From: Paenibacillus phoenicis
GTDB taxonomy: Bacteria > Bacillota > Bacilli > Paenibacillales > Paenibacillaceae
Assembly: GCF_034718895.1 (NCBI RefSeq)
Contig: NZ_JAYERP010000001.1
Span: forward strand, 3,070,001 to 3,132,500
Direction of reading: 5' to 3'
Length of the DNA stretch: 62,500 nt
Shown here: one piece after another, positions 8,462 through 19,876 of the stretch
Numbering within the stretch: the first letter of the stretch is position 1
Layout of the letters: every line of letters begins with the position of its first letter
Notes under the pieces: model-generated
What the model was told of the DNA's origin: nothing
Database searches by the model: none
The model's input: the letters and a program-made list of their open reading frames with translations, nothing else
Position numbers and translations under genes: made by a program

Positions 8462-9406
8462 TTATTCTTCAGTGCGCAATCCCAAACCTAACTCTTGGAG
8501 CTTCTCTTGAACTTCCTCCAAAGATTTGCGACCAAGGTTACGTACCTTCATCATATCTTCTTCGGTTTTCGTCGTAAGCTCTTGTACCGTATTGATACCG
8601 GCACGTTTGAGGCAGTTATAGGAACGAACGGAGAGATCAAGCTCTTCAATCGTCATTTCAAGCACTTTTTCTTTCTTGTCTTCTTCCTTCTCGACCATGA
8701 TTTCCGCGTCTTTCGCTTCGTCCGTAAGGCCTACGAACAAGAAGAGATGCTCGGTCAAAATTTTCGCGCCGAGGCTTACCGCTTCTTCAGGTCTGATACT
8801 GCCATCGGTCCACACTTCAAGCGTAAGCTTGTCGTAGTTGGTCACTTGGCCAACCCGGGTATTCTCTACCACGTAATTGACCCGAGTAATCGGGGTATAG
8901 ATCGAATCGACGGGAATGACACCGATCGGTTGATCATCTCGTTTATTTCGATCTGCCTGAACGTAACCACGTCCGCGGCCTGCGTAGATGCGCATGTGAA
9001 GTCTCGAACCCGGTTCAAGCGTAGCAATATGCAGATCCGTATTCAAAATTTCCACATCGCTGTCCGCACGGATATCTCCTGCCGTAACAACACCTTCGCC
9101 TTCTGCATCGATTTCGAGGATCTTCTCCTCATCCGAATGAATTTTCAGCGAGAGTGCTTTCAGGTTCAGGATGATCTCCGTAACGTCCTCCATAACGCCC
9201 GGTACGGTCGCGAATTCATGCAGAACTCCATCGATTTGGACCGAGGTTACCGCAGCACCCGGCAGAGAAGAGAGCAAAATCCGGCGAAGCGAGTTGCCCA
9301 GTGTGGTGCCATACCCACGTTCAAGTGGTTCTACTACAAATTTCCCATAGGTGCCTTCATCGTTAACTTCTACGGTCTCGATTTTTGGCTTTTCGATTTC
9401 TATCAC
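8462..9406 (-). CDS. rpoA: RNA polymerase subunit alpha
   Basis: A 314-residue alpha subunit. The N-terminal dimerisation and assembly domain includes [20 protein letters not shown] and [14 protein letters not shown]. The linker lies at about 225-245, and the C-terminal domain has the helix-hairpin-helix DNA/activator surface ([19 protein letters not shown] and [11 protein letters not shown]). The start is the GTG at 9406, nine bases after GGAGG. It follows rpsK after a 132-base spacer containing no obvious terminator. Confidence 0.98.
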   Translation of the reverse strand: MIEIEKPKIETVEVNDEGTYGKFVVEPLERGYGTTLGNSLRRILLSSLPGAAVTSVQIDGVLHEFATVPGVMEDVTEIILNLKALSLKIHSDEEKILEIDAEGEGVVTAGDIRADSDVEILNTDLHIATLEPGSRLHMRIYAGRGRGYVQADRNKRDDQPIGVIPVDSIYTPITRVNYVVENTRVGQVTNYDKLTLEVWTDGSIRPEEAVSLGAKILTEHLFLFVGLTDEAKDAEIMVEKEEDKKEKVLEMTIEELDLSVRSYNCLKRAGINTVQELTTKTEEDMMKVRNLGRKSLEEVQEKLQELGLGLRTEE

Positions 9407-9538
9407 GAAAGTACCCCTCCTTCAAAACGTCGTTCCTTTCAATCTGCCTAAGGTGCTGAAGTTCGTAACGTAGTATGCCTAAACATCCATTGTTCCCAAT
9501 TGACGCTGGTGTTATACCACGGCTTCAGCGCGGCTTCA

Positions 9539-9934
9539 TTAAACGCGGCGGCGTTTTGGAGGACGGCAGCCGTTATGAGGAATTGGAGTAACGTCTTTGA
9601 TCATGTTGACTTCAAGGCCTGCCGCTTGCAAGGAGCGGATAGCGGCCTCACGGCCGGCACCAGGGCCTTTAACCATAACCTCAACGGTTTTCATGCCATG
9701 TTCCATCGCAGCTTTGGCAGCAGATTCAGCAGCCATTTGCGCAGCAAACGGAGTCGACTTACGGGAACCTTTGAATCCAAGACCGCCGGAGCTCGCCCAG
9801 GAAATCGCGTTACCGTGTGGATCCGTAATGGTGACGATCGTGTTATTGAACGTGGAGCGGATATGAGCCACACCAGATTCAATATTTTTCCGGTCACGAC
9901 GTTTCGTACGTACGACTTTCTTTGGTTTAGCCAT
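9539..9934 (-). CDS. rpsK: 30S ribosomal protein S11
   Basis: A 131-residue platform protein: [58 protein letters not shown], and the C-terminal THI-like end [14 protein letters not shown]. Typical length and sequence; 19 bases downstream of rpsM. Confidence 0.97.
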   Translation of the reverse strand: MAKPKKVVRTKRRDRKNIESGVAHIRSTFNNTIVTITDPHGNAISWASSGGLGFKGSRKSTPFAAQMAAESAAKAAMEHGMKTVEVMVKGPGAGREAAIRSLQAAGLEVNMIKDVTPIPHNGCRPPKRRRV

Positions 9935-9953
9935 TGTCTGTTATCCCCCCTTC

Positions 9954-10322
9954 TTATTTCTTCTTGTTCGCTACAGTACGACGAGGACCCTTACGAGTAC
10001 GGGCATTCGTTTTCGTACGTTGTCCGCGAACCGGCAAGCCGCGACGATGACGCACTCCGCGGTAGCAGCCAATTTCGATCAAACGTTTAATATTTAAGGA
10101 AATTTCACGACGCAGGTCACCTTCAACCTTGACCGTTTTGTCGATCGTTTCGCGTAGTTTGCTAACCTCATCTTCCGTCAAATCACGAACACGAGTGTCC
10201 GGATTGATGCCTGTTGTTTTCAGGATTTTCTGGGAAGTCGTTTTACCGATTCCGAAAATGTAAGTTAAGGCGATCTCAACGCGTTTATCACGTGGCAAAT
10301 CCACACCAGCAATACGTGCCAT
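9954..10322 (-). CDS. rpsM: 30S ribosomal protein S13
   Basis: A 122-residue head protein contacting P-site tRNA and L5. It starts [20 protein letters not shown], has [14 protein letters not shown] and [20 protein letters not shown], and ends in a Lys-rich tail. 21 bases after rpmJ. Confidence 0.97.
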   Translation of the reverse strand: MARIAGVDLPRDKRVEIALTYIFGIGKTTSQKILKTTGINPDTRVRDLTEDEVSKLRETIDKTVKVEGDLRREISLNIKRLIEIGCYRGVRHRRGLPVRGQRTKTNARTRKGPRRTVANKKK

Positions 10323-10343
10323 TTTACGCTACACCCCCTTCAA

Positions 10344-10469
<126 letters not shown>

Positions 10470-10475
10470 CTAAAA

Positions 10476-10493
10476 GTTTTACAGAAGTAAAAC
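10476..10493 (-). other. Perfect hairpin before the rpmJ ribosome-binding site
   Basis: The minus strand reads GTTTTAC-TTCT-GTAAAAC, a 7-bp stem with a 4-base loop ending about 6 bases before the rpmJ Shine-Dalgarno. It could affect rpmJ translation or mRNA stability. No known family was recognised. Confidence 0.55.
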
Positions 10494-10622
10494 TGGGATC
10501 GAAAGCATACGTTCTTATTTTGCGAAAGCAAAAATCCAATCGCACGCATTCTAATCATAAACTACTCTCTGAAACAACTCAACCTGAATATTGTACCACA
10601 ACTTTACCGTAATGGGTATAGT

Positions 10623-10838
10623 CTATTTGCGGTAAGTGATCCGGCCTTTCGTCAAATCATATGGCGAAAGCTGAACGACCACTTTGTCTCCCGTCAAAAT
10701 GCGGATAAAGTGCATCCGCAACTTACCGGAAACGTGAGCGAGAATTTGATGACCATTCTCCAACTCTACTCTAAAGGTTGCATTCGGCAACGGTTCAATG
10801 ACCGTACCTTCGACTTCAATGACATCTTCTTTAGCCAC
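10623..10838 (-). CDS. infA: Translation initiation factor IF-1
   Basis: A 71-residue single OB-fold protein binding the 30S A site: [19 protein letters not shown], then [20 protein letters not shown] and [14 protein letters not shown]. Full length. The start is GTG at 10838 after AAAGGAGA. A 165-base spacer separates it from rpmJ and contains an extended -10-like TGGTACAAT at about 10593-10601, a possible internal promoter. Confidence 0.97.
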   Translation of the reverse strand: MAKEDVIEVEGTVIEPLPNATFRVELENGHQILAHVSGKLRMHFIRILTGDKVVVQLSPYDLTKGRITYRK

Positions 10839-10840
10839 AG

Positions 10841-11155
10841 TCAGTCTCCTTTCTCTTCAGCCATAGAATTGGCGGACTTCTGATAAGCAAGAACTGCATG
10901 CCGCAGTTTCCCGTTCGTCACCCGTCCGCTTTCCTGCAAACTATGAACAACCTCGCTGCTAACTATGGGCAGTAGTTCAAGATGCTGGGCATTTTTACGT
11001 TTGGGTCCATCAAACTTCCGTTTGTTTCCGTCCGCGATCCAGACGAATTTGTCGTCCAGAATCCCGACAATCACATAAATCGCACCGGCATCCCTGCCTT
11101 TGAGAACTTTCACCAACTGACCGATTTGCGGCGCTGAGCGCTCTTTCACGTTCAT
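10841..11155 (-). CDS. KOW-domain RNA-binding protein (L14e/L27e-like)
   Basis: A 104-residue protein whose N-terminal half is a KOW-type SH3-like fold: [20 protein letters not shown], then [20 protein letters not shown]. This resembles the archaeal/eukaryotic L14e-L27e group and the small gene found between map and infA in Bacilli (YbzG in B. subtilis). The C-terminal half is a basic, helix-prone tail without known motifs. Its start nearly abuts the map stop (GTG at 11158 or ATG at 11155), indicating translational coupling. It probably binds rRNA; the exact role is unknown. Confidence 0.8.
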   Translation of the reverse strand: MNVKERSAPQIGQLVKVLKGRDAGAIYVIVGILDDKFVWIADGNKRKFDGPKRKNAQHLELLPIVSSEVVHSLQESGRVTNGKLRHAVLAYQKSANSMAEEKGD

Positions 11156-11158
11156 CAC

Positions 11159-11911
11159 CTACGCATCCAGCTTCGTGAAAATTTCCATCCCGTCCGGTGT
11201 AACAGCTACCGTATGCTCAAAGTGAGCGCACAACGAGCCATCCACCGTAACCACTGTCCAGTTGTCTTCCAGCGTTTTAACATATCGCTTCCCCATGTTA
11301 ACCATCGGTTCGATCGCCAGGACCATCCCCGGCTTAAGCCGCGGGCCCCGGTCGGGCAAACCATAATTCGGAATTTGCGGTTCTTCATGTAAGCTCGCGC
11401 CAATGCCATGACCCACATATTCCCGAACGACGGAAAAACCGGCAGCTTCGATGAATTGCTGAATTGCATGCGAGATCGTGTACAATCGAACATCCGGTTT
11501 AACGAGCGCAAGGCCCGCATACAAGGAACCTTCGGTGACCTCCAAGAGTCGCTTGGCTTCCTCCGAAATTTTACCTACCGGATACGTCCACGCCGAGTCC
11601 CCATGGAAACCACGGTACTCCGCGCCGATATCCAATGTAATGATATCGCCTTCGTTCAATTTGCGTTTGCCGGGAAATCCGTGTACCAATTCTTCGTTGA
11701 CCGAAGCGCAAATGCTGTAAGGAAAACCGTTGTAACCTTTAAAGGACGGCACGGCGCCCTGACTGCGAATGTATTTATCGGCGAGTTGATCGAGTTCTCC
11801 CGTCGTAATTCCAGGCTCAATCGCTTGGGCCATGAGCCTGTGCGTTTCCGCGACGATCCGCCCAGCTTCTCGCATAAAGCCTAGTTCCGTTTCGGATTTA
11901 CAAATGATCAT
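11159..11911 (-). CDS. map: Methionine aminopeptidase, type I
   Basis: A 250-residue metallopeptidase that removes N-terminal Met. The five metal ligands of the pita-bread fold can be placed: Asp in [12 protein letters not shown] (two), His in [15 protein letters not shown], Glu in LAIEPMV, and Glu in HFEHTVAVT. Typical type Ia length without an N-terminal zinc extension. It starts 5 bases after the adk stop. Confidence 0.96.
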   Translation of the reverse strand: MIICKSETELGFMREAGRIVAETHRLMAQAIEPGITTGELDQLADKYIRSQGAVPSFKGYNGFPYSICASVNEELVHGFPGKRKLNEGDIITLDIGAEYRGFHGDSAWTYPVGKISEEAKRLLEVTEGSLYAGLALVKPDVRLYTISHAIQQFIEAAGFSVVREYVGHGIGASLHEEPQIPNYGLPDRGPRLKPGMVLAIEPMVNMGKRYVKTLEDNWTVVTVDGSLCAHFEHTVAVTPDGMEIFTKLDA

Positions 11912-11916
11912 TACAC

Positions 11917-12603
<687 letters not shown>

Positions 12604-12608
12604 TCAGT

Positions 12609-12655
12609 TAGGTGCCAGGCAAGGACGTTTGCACGTCCTCTGTTCCTGGTACCTA
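12609..12655 (-). other. Long stem-loop between secY and adk
   Basis: On the minus strand TAGGTACCAGG...GAGGACGT pairs with ACGTCCT...CCTGGCACCTA, closed by a GCAA tetraloop. This gives about 17 paired positions with one internal loop. No U-run follows, so it is not a standard intrinsic terminator. It may be a processing or mRNA-stability element. Confidence 0.7.
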
Positions 12656-12659
12656 CCGA

Positions 12660-13961
12660 CTATTTATTGATAAAACCTTTATAGTGACGTTTGATCAATT
12701 GGCCTTCAATCGTCTTCATCGTATCCAGCGCAACGCCGATCACGATGAGGATCGATGTACCGCCGATCAAGACCGTGCTTGGCAACCCTGCGATAGCCCC
12801 CAATCCCATAGGGAGAATGGAGATGGCAGCAAGGAAAAGCGCACCGGTCATCGTCAAACGGGTTAACACCCGAGTCAAATAGGTTTCCGTCGCTTTACCA
12901 GGACGGATCCCTGGAATGTAGCCGCCGTTTTTCTTCATGTTCTCAGCCATCTGCTGCGGGTTCATCTGCACGAACGTATAGAAGAACGTAAAGCCGATGA
13001 TCATGATCACATAAAGCACCATCCCAAGCGGACGGTTGGTAGACAAATGGGTCGTAATCCACTGCGCCCAAGCGTGCGTCGACCAGAAGCTGGCGATCAC
13101 GACCGGGAATTGCAGCAAGGAAACTGCAAAAATGACCGGAATCACGCCGGCAGCGTTGATCTTGAGCGGAATATGCGTATTCTGCCCGCCATACATTTTG
13201 TTACCTACCACACGCTTTGCGTATTGGACCGGGATTTTCCGGATCGCTTGTTGTACGTAGATAACACCGATGACGATCAAGATGCACACCAAGAGAATCG
13301 CGATGGATTTCACCACATTGATGAAAGGCTGGCCTTCAATGATAAAATCCGATTGCGCAATCGTCGTAATGTGCGTAGGGATGGAGGCAACGATCCCGGC
13401 AAAGATAATCAGCGAGATCCCGTTACCAATCCCTCTTTCGGTAATCTGCTCACCTAACCACATCAGGAAAGAAGTACCGGCTGTCAACACGATGGCGATG
13501 ACGAGATAGTCACCAAAAGTTGCATTCGGCACCATATCCGTATTGTACAAACGGTTAAAACCAATCGACGTAGCAAACGCCTGAATGAGGGCCAAAATGA
13601 CCGTTCCGTAACGGGTCACTTGGGCCATTTTCTTCTTACCGTGTTCCCCTTGCTTAGCCCATTCCGCAAATTTCGGAATGACGTCCATCGACAAGAGCTG
13701 TACGATGATGGAAGCCGTGATATAAGGCATGATCCCGAGGGCAAAGATCGAGAAGTTCTTCAGGGCGCCGCCCGAGAAGGTGTTCAAGAGCCCTAACAAG
13801 TTGTTTCCTGCTGCGTTGTTTGTCGCCTCAAAGACCTCTTTATTAACGCCCGGAACCGGAACGAAGGAACCGATCCGGTAAATGAGGAAGATAAACAACG
13901 TAAACAAGATGCGGTTGCGAAGGTCTTGAACATGCCATATGTTCTTAATGGTTTTAAACAT
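12660..13961 (-). CDS. secY: Preprotein translocase subunit SecY
   Basis: A 433-residue channel protein with ten predicted membrane segments. Motifs include RNRILFTLFIFLIYRIGSFV at the start, the plug-region GGALKNFSIFALGIMPYITA, GIGNGISLIIFAGIVA, QQAIRKIPVQYAKRV in a cytoplasmic loop, and GIRPGKATETYL before the last segments. It works with SecE (encoded at 40152-40343 here). The start ATG overlaps the rplO stop by one base (TAATG), a translational-coupling arrangement. Confidence 0.97.
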   Translation of the reverse strand: MFKTIKNIWHVQDLRNRILFTLFIFLIYRIGSFVPVPGVNKEVFEATNNAAGNNLLGLLNTFSGGALKNFSIFALGIMPYITASIIVQLLSMDVIPKFAEWAKQGEHGKKKMAQVTRYGTVILALIQAFATSIGFNRLYNTDMVPNATFGDYLVIAIVLTAGTSFLMWLGEQITERGIGNGISLIIFAGIVASIPTHITTIAQSDFIIEGQPFINVVKSIAILLVCILIVIGVIYVQQAIRKIPVQYAKRVVGNKMYGGQNTHIPLKINAAGVIPVIFAVSLLQFPVVIASFWSTHAWAQWITTHLSTNRPLGMVLYVIMIIGFTFFYTFVQMNPQQMAENMKKNGGYIPGIRPGKATETYLTRVLTRLTMTGALFLAAISILPMGLGAIAGLPSTVLIGGTSILIVIGVALDTMKTIEGQLIKRHYKGFINK

Positions 13962-14401
13962 TAGATCACCTCGGTTTTACCGCCGGCAGCCTCGATTTTC
14001 TCTACCGCAGATTGGGAGAACTTATTCGCTTTAACTGTCAGTTTGACAGTAACTTCACCGTTGCCGAGAATCTTGATGCCGCTCTTCGCGTCTTTCACGA
14101 TTCCTTGTTCAAACAACAGCTCAGGAGTTACTTCCGTATCCGCCGCAAAGTTGTTCAAATCTTCGATGTTCACAATCGCATACTCTTTCCGCGTCGGATT
14201 GATGAACCCGCGTTTTGGCAAGCGACGATACAGCGGGTTTTGACCGCCTTCGAAGCCCGGACGCACACCACCGCCGGAACGAGCGTTTTGACCTTTGTGA
14301 CCGCGAGTAGATGTTTTACCCATACCGCTGCCTGTACCGCGGCCGACACGTTTGCGCGTGTGGCGGGAACCAGGAGCTGGGGAAAGCTCATGTAACTTCA
14401 T
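13961..14401 (-). CDS. rplO: 50S ribosomal protein L15
   Basis: A 146-residue L15: [58 protein letters not shown], and a globular C-terminus ending [12 protein letters not shown]. The ATG at 14401 follows AAGGAGG. The frame extends upstream but without a start signal. Confidence 0.97.
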   Translation of the reverse strand: MKLHELSPAPGSRHTRKRVGRGTGSGMGKTSTRGHKGQNARSGGGVRPGFEGGQNPLYRRLPKRGFINPTRKEYAIVNIEDLNNFAADTEVTPELLFEQGIVKDAKSGIKILGNGEVTVKLTVKANKFSQSAVEKIEAAGGKTEVI

Positions 14402-14454
14402 CGTTCGTTGCACCTCCTTATTTATTGTTGGCAATTAATAAGCTTACGCTATCC

Positions 14455-14640
14455 TTAGCCTTCGATTTCTTTAACCGAAACCAGGTGGCTCACTTGATTC
14501 ACCATGCCGCGAATGGCTGGGTTATCGTTGTGAACAACGGATTGGTTAATTTTGCGAAGACCCAAGGTTTTCACGGTAGTACGTTGGTTCTCCGGACGAC
14601 CGATCAAACTACGCACGAGGGTAATTTGCAGTTTAGCCAT
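14455..14640 (-). CDS. rpmD: 50S ribosomal protein L30
   Basis: A 61-residue L30 of bacterial length: [20 protein letters not shown], then [20 protein letters not shown] and [15 protein letters not shown]. Twelve bases after rpsE. Confidence 0.96.
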   Translation of the reverse strand: MAKLQITLVRSLIGRPENQRTTVKTLGLRKINQSVVHNDNPAIRGMVNQVSHLVSVKEIEG

Positions 14641-14652
14641 GAGATTCCCTCC

Positions 14653-15150
14653 TTAACCGAGAAGTTCTTCGACGGTTTTACCGCGCAATTTCGCAACATC
14701 CTCAGCACGTTTCAGACGGGACAAGCCCTCCAAAGTCGCGTTGACCATGTTGATGGAATTCGAAGAACCCAAAGATTTAGTCAAAATGTCGCCTACGCCA
14801 GCCAGTTCAAGAACCGCACGAACTGGACCGCCGGCGATAACCCCGGTACCTTCGGATGCCGGTTTCAACAGAACGCGGCCAGCTCCGAAATGCCCGATTA
14901 CTTGGTGAGGGATCGTAGTACCTACGAGCGGAACATGCACAAGATTTTTCTTCGCATCTTCAATGCCTTTACGGATCGCGTCAGGTACTTCGCCTGCCTT
15001 ACCGATCCCAGCGCCAACCCAGCCTTTGCCGTCGCCGACAACCACGAGTGCACTGAAGCTGAAACGGCGTCCGCCTTTAACTACTTTAGCTACGCGGTTA
15101 ATGTTTACAACTCTTTCTGTCAGTTCTAAAGTGTTCGGATCTACACGCAA
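14653..15150 (-). CDS. rpsE: 30S ribosomal protein S5
   Basis: A 165-residue S5. The N-terminal dsRBD-like domain has [20 protein letters not shown] and [20 protein letters not shown]; the C-terminal domain has [20 protein letters not shown] and [14 protein letters not shown]. The start is a TTG at 15150 with GGAGG eight bases upstream, giving the usual MRVDP start. Confidence 0.97.
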   Translation of the reverse strand: MRVDPNTLELTERVVNINRVAKVVKGGRRFSFSALVVVGDGKGWVGAGIGKAGEVPDAIRKGIEDAKKNLVHVPLVGTTIPHQVIGHFGAGRVLLKPASEGTGVIAGGPVRAVLELAGVGDILTKSLGSSNSINMVNATLEGLSRLKRAEDVAKLRGKTVEELLG

Positions 15151-15178
15151 GTCGTTAACCTCCTTTTAGTGATGATTT

Positions 15179-15547
15179 TTAGAATTCCAGGCCTGCTTCG
15201 CGGGCTGCGTCAGCCAGCGCCTGAATCCGTCCATGGTACAGATATCCTCCACGGTCAAAAACAACGCTCTTGTATCCTTTCGCTTGTGCGCGTTTTGCGA
15301 TCAATTCGCCCACTTTACGAGCGGATTCCACGTTGCCGCCGTTACCGATCGAACCGCTCAGTTCTTTATCGACCGTCGATGCGCTAGCCACCGTTACGCC
15401 TGCTACGTCGTCGATCAGTTGAGCGTAGATATGTTTGGAAGAACGGTATACGTTCAGTCTTGGACGAACTGCCGTTCCTTGGACTTTCTTACGTACACGC
15501 AGATGTCTTTTCAGACGTGCTTTGTTCTTATCAGCTTTTGTAATCAT
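15179..15547 (-). CDS. rplR: 50S ribosomal protein L18
   Basis: A 122-residue 5S-rRNA-binding protein: [20 protein letters not shown], then [20 protein letters not shown] and [20 protein letters not shown]. The ATG at 15547 gives the start usual in the family. Another ATG at 15556 lies only four bases after GGGAG and would add three residues; both are possible. Confidence 0.95.
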   Translation of the reverse strand: MITKADKNKARLKRHLRVRKKVQGTAVRPRLNVYRSSKHIYAQLIDDVAGVTVASASTVDKELSGSIGNGGNVESARKVGELIAKRAQAKGYKSVVFDRGGYLYHGRIQALADAAREAGLEF

Positions 15548-15631
15548 GACTTCCATTTCACTCCCTTCGGTTTACCGCTATCGGACATTTCGTTTCAAGA
15601 CGCCAGAAGGCTAGGCACGTTAAGAAGAAAC

Positions 15632-16174
15632 TTATTTCTTCTTACCGGCTTTACCTTCCTTGCGAATAATGCGTTCGCCTTCATACTTGATCCCTTTGCC
15701 TTTATATGGCTCAGGCTCACGGACAGAACGAATTTTAGCGGCATATTCGCCTACGCGTTCTTTATTGATCCCTTTAACGATGATCTTCGTATTCGAAGGT
15801 ACTTCGAATTCGATGCCCTCTTCCGGCGTAATTTCTACCGGATGGGAGTAACCAACGTTCAGAACCAGTTTTTTGCCGGACAAGCTTGCGCGGTAACCGA
15901 CACCAACCAGCTCGAGCGATTTGGAGAAACCTTCCGTTACCCCGCTGACCATGTTGCTGACAACGGAACGGGTCGTGCCATGCAGGGAACGATGTAATTT
16001 ATTGTCAGAAGGACGTTCAACGGTAATGACGTTACCTTCAACCGTTACCTTGATGTCCTTGTGAAGCTCACGAGTCAAAGTACCTTTCGGACCTTTAACT
16101 GTAATGACGCTATTATCAAGTGTGACATCCACACCACTTGGTACTGTGATTGGTTTGCGACCAATACGAGACAT
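15632..16174 (-). CDS. rplF: 50S ribosomal protein L6
   Basis: A 180-residue L6 with two tandem alpha/beta domains: [52 protein letters not shown], and the C-terminal [20 protein letters not shown]. The ATG at 16174 has AAGGAGGTG eight bases upstream. Confidence 0.97.
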   Translation of the reverse strand: MSRIGRKPITVPSGVDVTLDNSVITVKGPKGTLTRELHKDIKVTVEGNVITVERPSDNKLHRSLHGTTRSVVSNMVSGVTEGFSKSLELVGVGYRASLSGKKLVLNVGYSHPVEITPEEGIEFEVPSNTKIIVKGINKERVGEYAAKIRSVREPEPYKGKGIKYEGERIIRKEGKAGKKK

Positions 16175-16204
16175 GTATTGCACCTCCTTGTTATAAGACG
16201 TAAA

Positions 16205-16603
16205 TTACCAAACGTAGCAGAGGACTTCGCCGCCGGCTTTGGACTGACGAGCTTCCTTGTCAGTCATGACACCTTTGGAAGTGGAGATAATCGCGATACC
16301 CAAGCCGCCGAGGACACGAGGAATTTCATTGCTTTTCGTGTACACGCGAAGGCCTGGTTTACTGATTCTCTTAAGTCCAGAGATAACGCGTTCGTTGTTC
16401 GGGCCGTATTTCAGGAAAATACGGATGATCCCTTGTTTGTTATCATCGATATATTCAGCGTCACGGATGAAACCTTCACGCTTCAGGATCTCAGCGATTT
16501 GTTTCTTGATCGTGGACGCAGGCAGTTCAACCGTCTCGTGACGCACCGTGTTGGCGTTACGAATACGAGTAAGCATATCTGCAATTGGATCTGACATAGT
16601 CAT
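16205..16603 (-). CDS. rpsH: 30S ribosomal protein S8
   Basis: A 132-residue S8: [20 protein letters not shown], then [20 protein letters not shown] and the C-terminal [20 protein letters not shown] with the GGEVLCYVW end. The ATG at 16603 is nine bases after GGAGG; the second ATG at 16597 is 15 bases away, so the longer form is favoured. Confidence 0.96.
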   Translation of the reverse strand: MTMSDPIADMLTRIRNANTVRHETVELPASTIKKQIAEILKREGFIRDAEYIDDNKQGIIRIFLKYGPNNERVISGLKRISKPGLRVYTKSNEIPRVLGGLGIAIISTSKGVMTDKEARQSKAGGEVLCYVW

Positions 16604-16634
16604 ACGTGTAAACCTCCTTCCCGTTGTTGATTAA

Positions 16635-16820
16635 TTACCAGCTTGCTTTTTTCACGCCAGGAATCTGGCCTTTATAAGCTAATTCACGGAAGCAAATTCT
16701 GCAAATTTTGTACTTTTGCAATACCGAATGTGGGCGACCACAACGTTCACACCGGGTGTAAGCCCGAACTTTGAATTTAGGTGTACGTTGTTGTTTAACT
16801 TTCATCGAAGTTTTAGCCAC
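16635..16820 (-). CDS. rpsN: 30S ribosomal protein S14, zinc-binding type
   Basis: A 61-residue S14 of the short zinc form (type Z), with ligands CERC (Cys24, Cys27) and CRIC (Cys40, Cys43). The C-terminal [12 protein letters not shown] is characteristic. Many Bacillota carry a second, zinc-free S14 elsewhere for zinc starvation; that would have to lie outside this window. Confidence 0.97.
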   Translation of the reverse strand: MAKTSMKVKQQRTPKFKVRAYTRCERCGRPHSVLQKYKICRICFRELAYKGQIPGVKKASW

Positions 16821-16864
16821 TTAGCCTGACACCTCCTAAATAATTTTCGGAGAAAATGGACGGA

Positions 16865-17407
16865 TTACTTAGCAAACGGCATGCCGAGCCCGCTCAAGAG
16901 CTCGCGGGATTCTTCGTCGGTTTTCGCCGTCGTTACGATGACGATATCCATACCGCGTACTTTATCCACTTGATCGTATTCGATCTCAGGGAAGATCAGT
17001 TGCTCTTTCAGGCCCAGCGTATAGTTACCGCGACCGTCAAATGCTTTCGTCGATACACCGTGGAAGTCACGGACACGCGGAAGCGTTACGTTAAACAGTT
17101 TGTCAAGGAAATGATACATGCGGTCTCCGCGAAGAGTTACCTTCACACCGATCGGCATGTTCTCACGCAGTTTGAAACCAGCGATAGATTTCTTTGCGCG
17201 GGTGATAACCGGCTTTTGACCAGCGATCAGCTGCATATCGTTTACTGCGGAATCAAGTACCTTCGAGTTCGCTACAGCGTCACCAACACCCATGTTGATA
17301 ACCACTTTCTCGATCTTCGGCACTTGCATTACGGTTGTATAGTTGAATTTTTGAATCAAAGCAGGTGTTACTTCGTTCAAAAAGCGTTCTTTCAATCTTG
17401 CTGCCAT
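16865..17407 (-). CDS. rplE: 50S ribosomal protein L5
   Basis: A 180-residue 5S-binding protein: [70 protein letters not shown] and the C-terminal [19 protein letters not shown]. Normal length; 33 bases after rplX. Confidence 0.97.
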   Translation of the reverse strand: MAARLKERFLNEVTPALIQKFNYTTVMQVPKIEKVVINMGVGDAVANSKVLDSAVNDMQLIAGQKPVITRAKKSIAGFKLRENMPIGVKVTLRGDRMYHFLDKLFNVTLPRVRDFHGVSTKAFDGRGNYTLGLKEQLIFPEIEYDQVDKVRGMDIVIVTTAKTDEESRELLSGLGMPFAK

Positions 17408-17440
17408 GAATCATGGACCTCCTTTCTTAACGTTTCTCGA

Positions 17441-17794
17441 TTAGTCGATTACTTCTCCGGATCTCTTCGCTACGCGAACTTTTTTGCCGTTGTCCAATAC
17501 TTTGTAACCGATACGGGTTACTTTTCCGCTCTTCGGATCAACGTGCATAACGTTCGAAACGTGAATCGGAGCTTCCTTCTCGATGATGCCGCCTTGTGGG
17601 TTCAGTTGGTTTGGTTTTTGATGTTTCTTAACCATGTTCACGCCTTCCACAAGCACGCGGTTTTCACGAGGATATGCGGCGATGACGCGGCCTTTTTTGC
17701 CTTTGTCTTTACCGGAAATCACGATAACCGTGTCGTCCTTTTTGACGTGCAGCTTATTGTTATGAGATTCAAGAATCTTCTTCAGTCTAGGCAC
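17441..17794 (-). CDS. rplX: 50S ribosomal protein L24
   Basis: A 117-residue L24 with a KOW motif ([20 protein letters not shown]), then [20 protein letters not shown] and a C-terminal [15 protein letters not shown]. The start is a GTG at 17794, ten bases after GGAGG. L24 initiates folding at the 5' end of 23S rRNA. Confidence 0.96.
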   Translation of the reverse strand: MPRLKKILESHNNKLHVKKDDTVIVISGKDKGKKGRVIAAYPRENRVLVEGVNMVKKHQKPNQLNPQGGIIEKEAPIHVSNVMHVDPKSGKVTRIGYKVLDNGKKVRVAKRSGEVID

Positions 17795-17846
17795 TTGGTT
17801 TACACCTCCTGTTAAATCGGGCTCCCCGTTGGCTTATGGGGTGTTC

Positions 17847-18215
17847 TTAGATAACTTCCGGAGCCAAGGAAACGATCTTCATAAAGTCCTTGTCGCGAAG
17901 TTCACGGGCAACAGGTCCGAAGATACGCGTTCCGCGTGGGCTCTTATCTTCTTTAACAACAACTGCTGCGTTTTCGTCGAATGCGATGTAGGAACCGTCT
18001 TTACGACGAACCGAACGTTTCGTACGAACGACTACCGCTCTAACTACATCACCTTTTTTGACAACGCCGCCTGGTGTTGCTTGTTTGACGGAGCAAACGA
18101 TCAGATCTCCGATTTGTGCCGTACGACGACCCGTACCACCCAAAACGCGGATACACATCAGTTCCTTCGCGCCGGAGTTGTCAGCAACCTGCAAACGTGT
18201 AAATGGTTGAATCAT
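17847..18215 (-). CDS. rplN: 50S ribosomal protein L14
   Basis: A 122-residue L14 at the subunit interface: [20 protein letters not shown], then [37 protein letters not shown] and [20 protein letters not shown]. Full length. Confidence 0.97.
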   Translation of the reverse strand: MIQPFTRLQVADNSGAKELMCIRVLGGTGRRTAQIGDLIVCSVKQATPGGVVKKGDVVRAVVVRTKRSVRRKDGSYIAFDENAAVVVKEDKSPRGTRIFGPVARELRDKDFMKIVSLAPEVI

Positions 18216-18251
18216 GGATATTTCCTCCTTTCGGTCTAAGCTACCGTGCTA

Positions 18252-18515
18252 TTAAATGATAACCGCTTCTTCAACGACTTCAACGAGTCTCCAGCGTTTG
18301 TCTTTGGACAGCGGGCGAGTTTCGGCGATTTTAACGATGTCACCGATTTTCGCGGTGTTGTTCTCATCATGCGCTTTAAATTTCTTCGTGTATTTAATGC
18401 GCTTATGGTACAAGTCATGCTTCTTGTAAGTTTCAACAGCTACAACGATCGTTTTGTCCATCTTGTCGCTGACAACTTTACCAATTTGCACTTTACGGCT
18501 GTTACGTTCGCTCAT
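18252..18515 (-). CDS. rpsQ: 30S ribosomal protein S17
   Basis: An 87-residue OB-fold protein: [40 protein letters not shown], and [20 protein letters not shown]. Normal length, between rpmC and rplN. Confidence 0.97.
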   Translation of the reverse strand: MSERNSRKVQIGKVVSDKMDKTIVVAVETYKKHDLYHKRIKYTKKFKAHDENNTAKIGDIVKIAETRPLSKDKRWRLVEVVEEAVII

Positions 18516-18567
18516 GGTTTGCCTCCTTCCTGGACTTAGGCGCTTTGCTAGATTCGCTCAGCGCTTC

Positions 18568-18768
18568 TTAACTAGTAATCCCAAGTTCTCTTTCACGGAT
18601 AACGGTTTTAGCACGAGCTATTTCCTTACGCACATCACGGATCCGAGTCGGATTATCGAGTTGGCCGGTAGCCAACTGAAAACGGAGGTTAAAGAGTTCT
18701 TCTTTAAAACCTGCGATTTTTTGTTCGATTTCTGCAGTGGTTAAGTTGCGAAGTTCATTAGCTTTCAT
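18568..18768 (-). CDS. rpmC: 50S ribosomal protein L29
   Basis: A 66-residue two-helix protein at the exit tunnel: [20 protein letters not shown], then [20 protein letters not shown] and [13 protein letters not shown]. The ATG at 18768 overlaps the end of rplP by 11 bases, so translation is probably coupled; a GGTGGTGAAG site lies inside rplP. Confidence 0.95.
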   Translation of the reverse strand: MKANELRNLTTAEIEQKIAGFKEELFNLRFQLATGQLDNPTRIRDVRKEIARAKTVIRERELGITS

Positions 18769-19192
18769 TTGCTTCACCACCCAATTCTTCACGTTTCACA
18801 AACTTCGTTTTGATCGGCAGTTTGTGGGCAGCAAGACGCATAGCTTCGCGTGCAACTTCCTCCGATACCCCGGCAAGCTCAAACATGATTTTGCCCGGCT
18901 TCACAACTGCGACCCATTTTTCGACGTTACCTTTACCGCTACCCATCCGGACTTCAAGAGGCTTCTGAGTAATCGGCTTGTCAGGGAAAATCTTAATCCA
19001 TACTTTACCGCCACGTTTGATGTAACGAGTCATCGCGATACGCGCTGCTTCGATTTGACGGTTTGTGATCCAAGACGGCTCCAGAGCCTGCAGGCCGTAT
19101 TCACCGAAGTTCAGTTCGGTGCCGCCTTTTGCTTGGCCTCTCATATTCCCGCGTTGTTGCTTGCGGTGTTTTACGCGTTTTGGTACCAACAT
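18758..19192 (-). CDS. rplP: 50S ribosomal protein L16
   Basis: A 144-residue L16 close to the peptidyl-transferase centre: [60 protein letters not shown], and [20 protein letters not shown]. Starts 2 bases after the rpsC stop and overlaps rpmC at its 3' end. Confidence 0.97.
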   Translation of the reverse strand: MLVPKRVKHRKQQRGNMRGQAKGGTELNFGEYGLQALEPSWITNRQIEAARIAMTRYIKRGGKVWIKIFPDKPITQKPLEVRMGSGKGNVEKWVAVVKPGKIMFELAGVSEEVAREAMRLAAHKLPIKTKFVKREELGGEANES

Positions 19193-19194
19193 GA

Positions 19195-19863
19195 TTAGTT
19201 GCCTCCTTCCTGAGCAGCTTGTTGTTTCTTAGCCGTAGGAAGAACCTCTCCACGATAAATCCATACTTTTACGCCGATGCGGCCATAAGTCGTATGCGCT
19301 TCTGCCGTACCGTAATCGATGTCGGCGCGGAGCGTATGAAGTGGAACAGTTCCTTCACTGTAGCCTTCCGTACGAGCAATTTCAGCACCGCCGAGACGAC
19401 CGCTGACTGCCGTTTTAATCCCTTTCGCTCCCGAACGCATTGTTCTTTGAATTGCTTGTTTCAGCGCACGACGGAAAGAAACGCGACGTTCCAATTGTTG
19501 TGCGATGCTTTCAGCAACCAAGATTGCGTCAAGATCAGGGTGTTTGATTTCAGAAATGTTGATGTGAACCTTTTTGCCGCCTGCAATTTTCGTAATTTCA
19601 CCGCGCAGGTTTTCAACTTCCGAACCGCCTTTACCGATAACCATGCCCGGTTTAGCAGTGTGGATCGTAACGTTCACACGATTTGCCGCTCTCTCGATCT
19701 CAATCCGAGATACCGCGGAGTCTTTCAGTTTATTTTTCAGGTGTTCACGAATTTTTACGTCTTCCAGCAAAAGATCACCGAAATCTTTGCCTGCGTACCA
19801 TTTGGATTCCCAATCACGGATAATCCCTACTCGTAATCCGACCGGATTTACCTTTTGGCCCAC
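19195..19863 (-). CDS. rpsC: 30S ribosomal protein S3
   Basis: A 222-residue mRNA-entry protein. It has [20 protein letters not shown] at the start, a KH domain with [20 protein letters not shown] (GxxG loop), and a C-terminal domain with [20 protein letters not shown] and [16 protein letters not shown]. The GTG at 19863 has AAGGAGG eight bases upstream and gives the normal family start; longer in-frame starts lack a site. Confidence 0.97.
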   Translation of the reverse strand: MGQKVNPVGLRVGIIRDWESKWYAGKDFGDLLLEDVKIREHLKNKLKDSAVSRIEIERAANRVNVTIHTAKPGMVIGKGGSEVENLRGEITKIAGGKKVHINISEIKHPDLDAILVAESIAQQLERRVSFRRALKQAIQRTMRSGAKGIKTAVSGRLGGAEIARTEGYSEGTVPLHTLRADIDYGTAEAHTTYGRIGVKVWIYRGEVLPTAKKQQAAQEGGN

Positions 19864-19876
19864 ACGTTTTCCCTCC

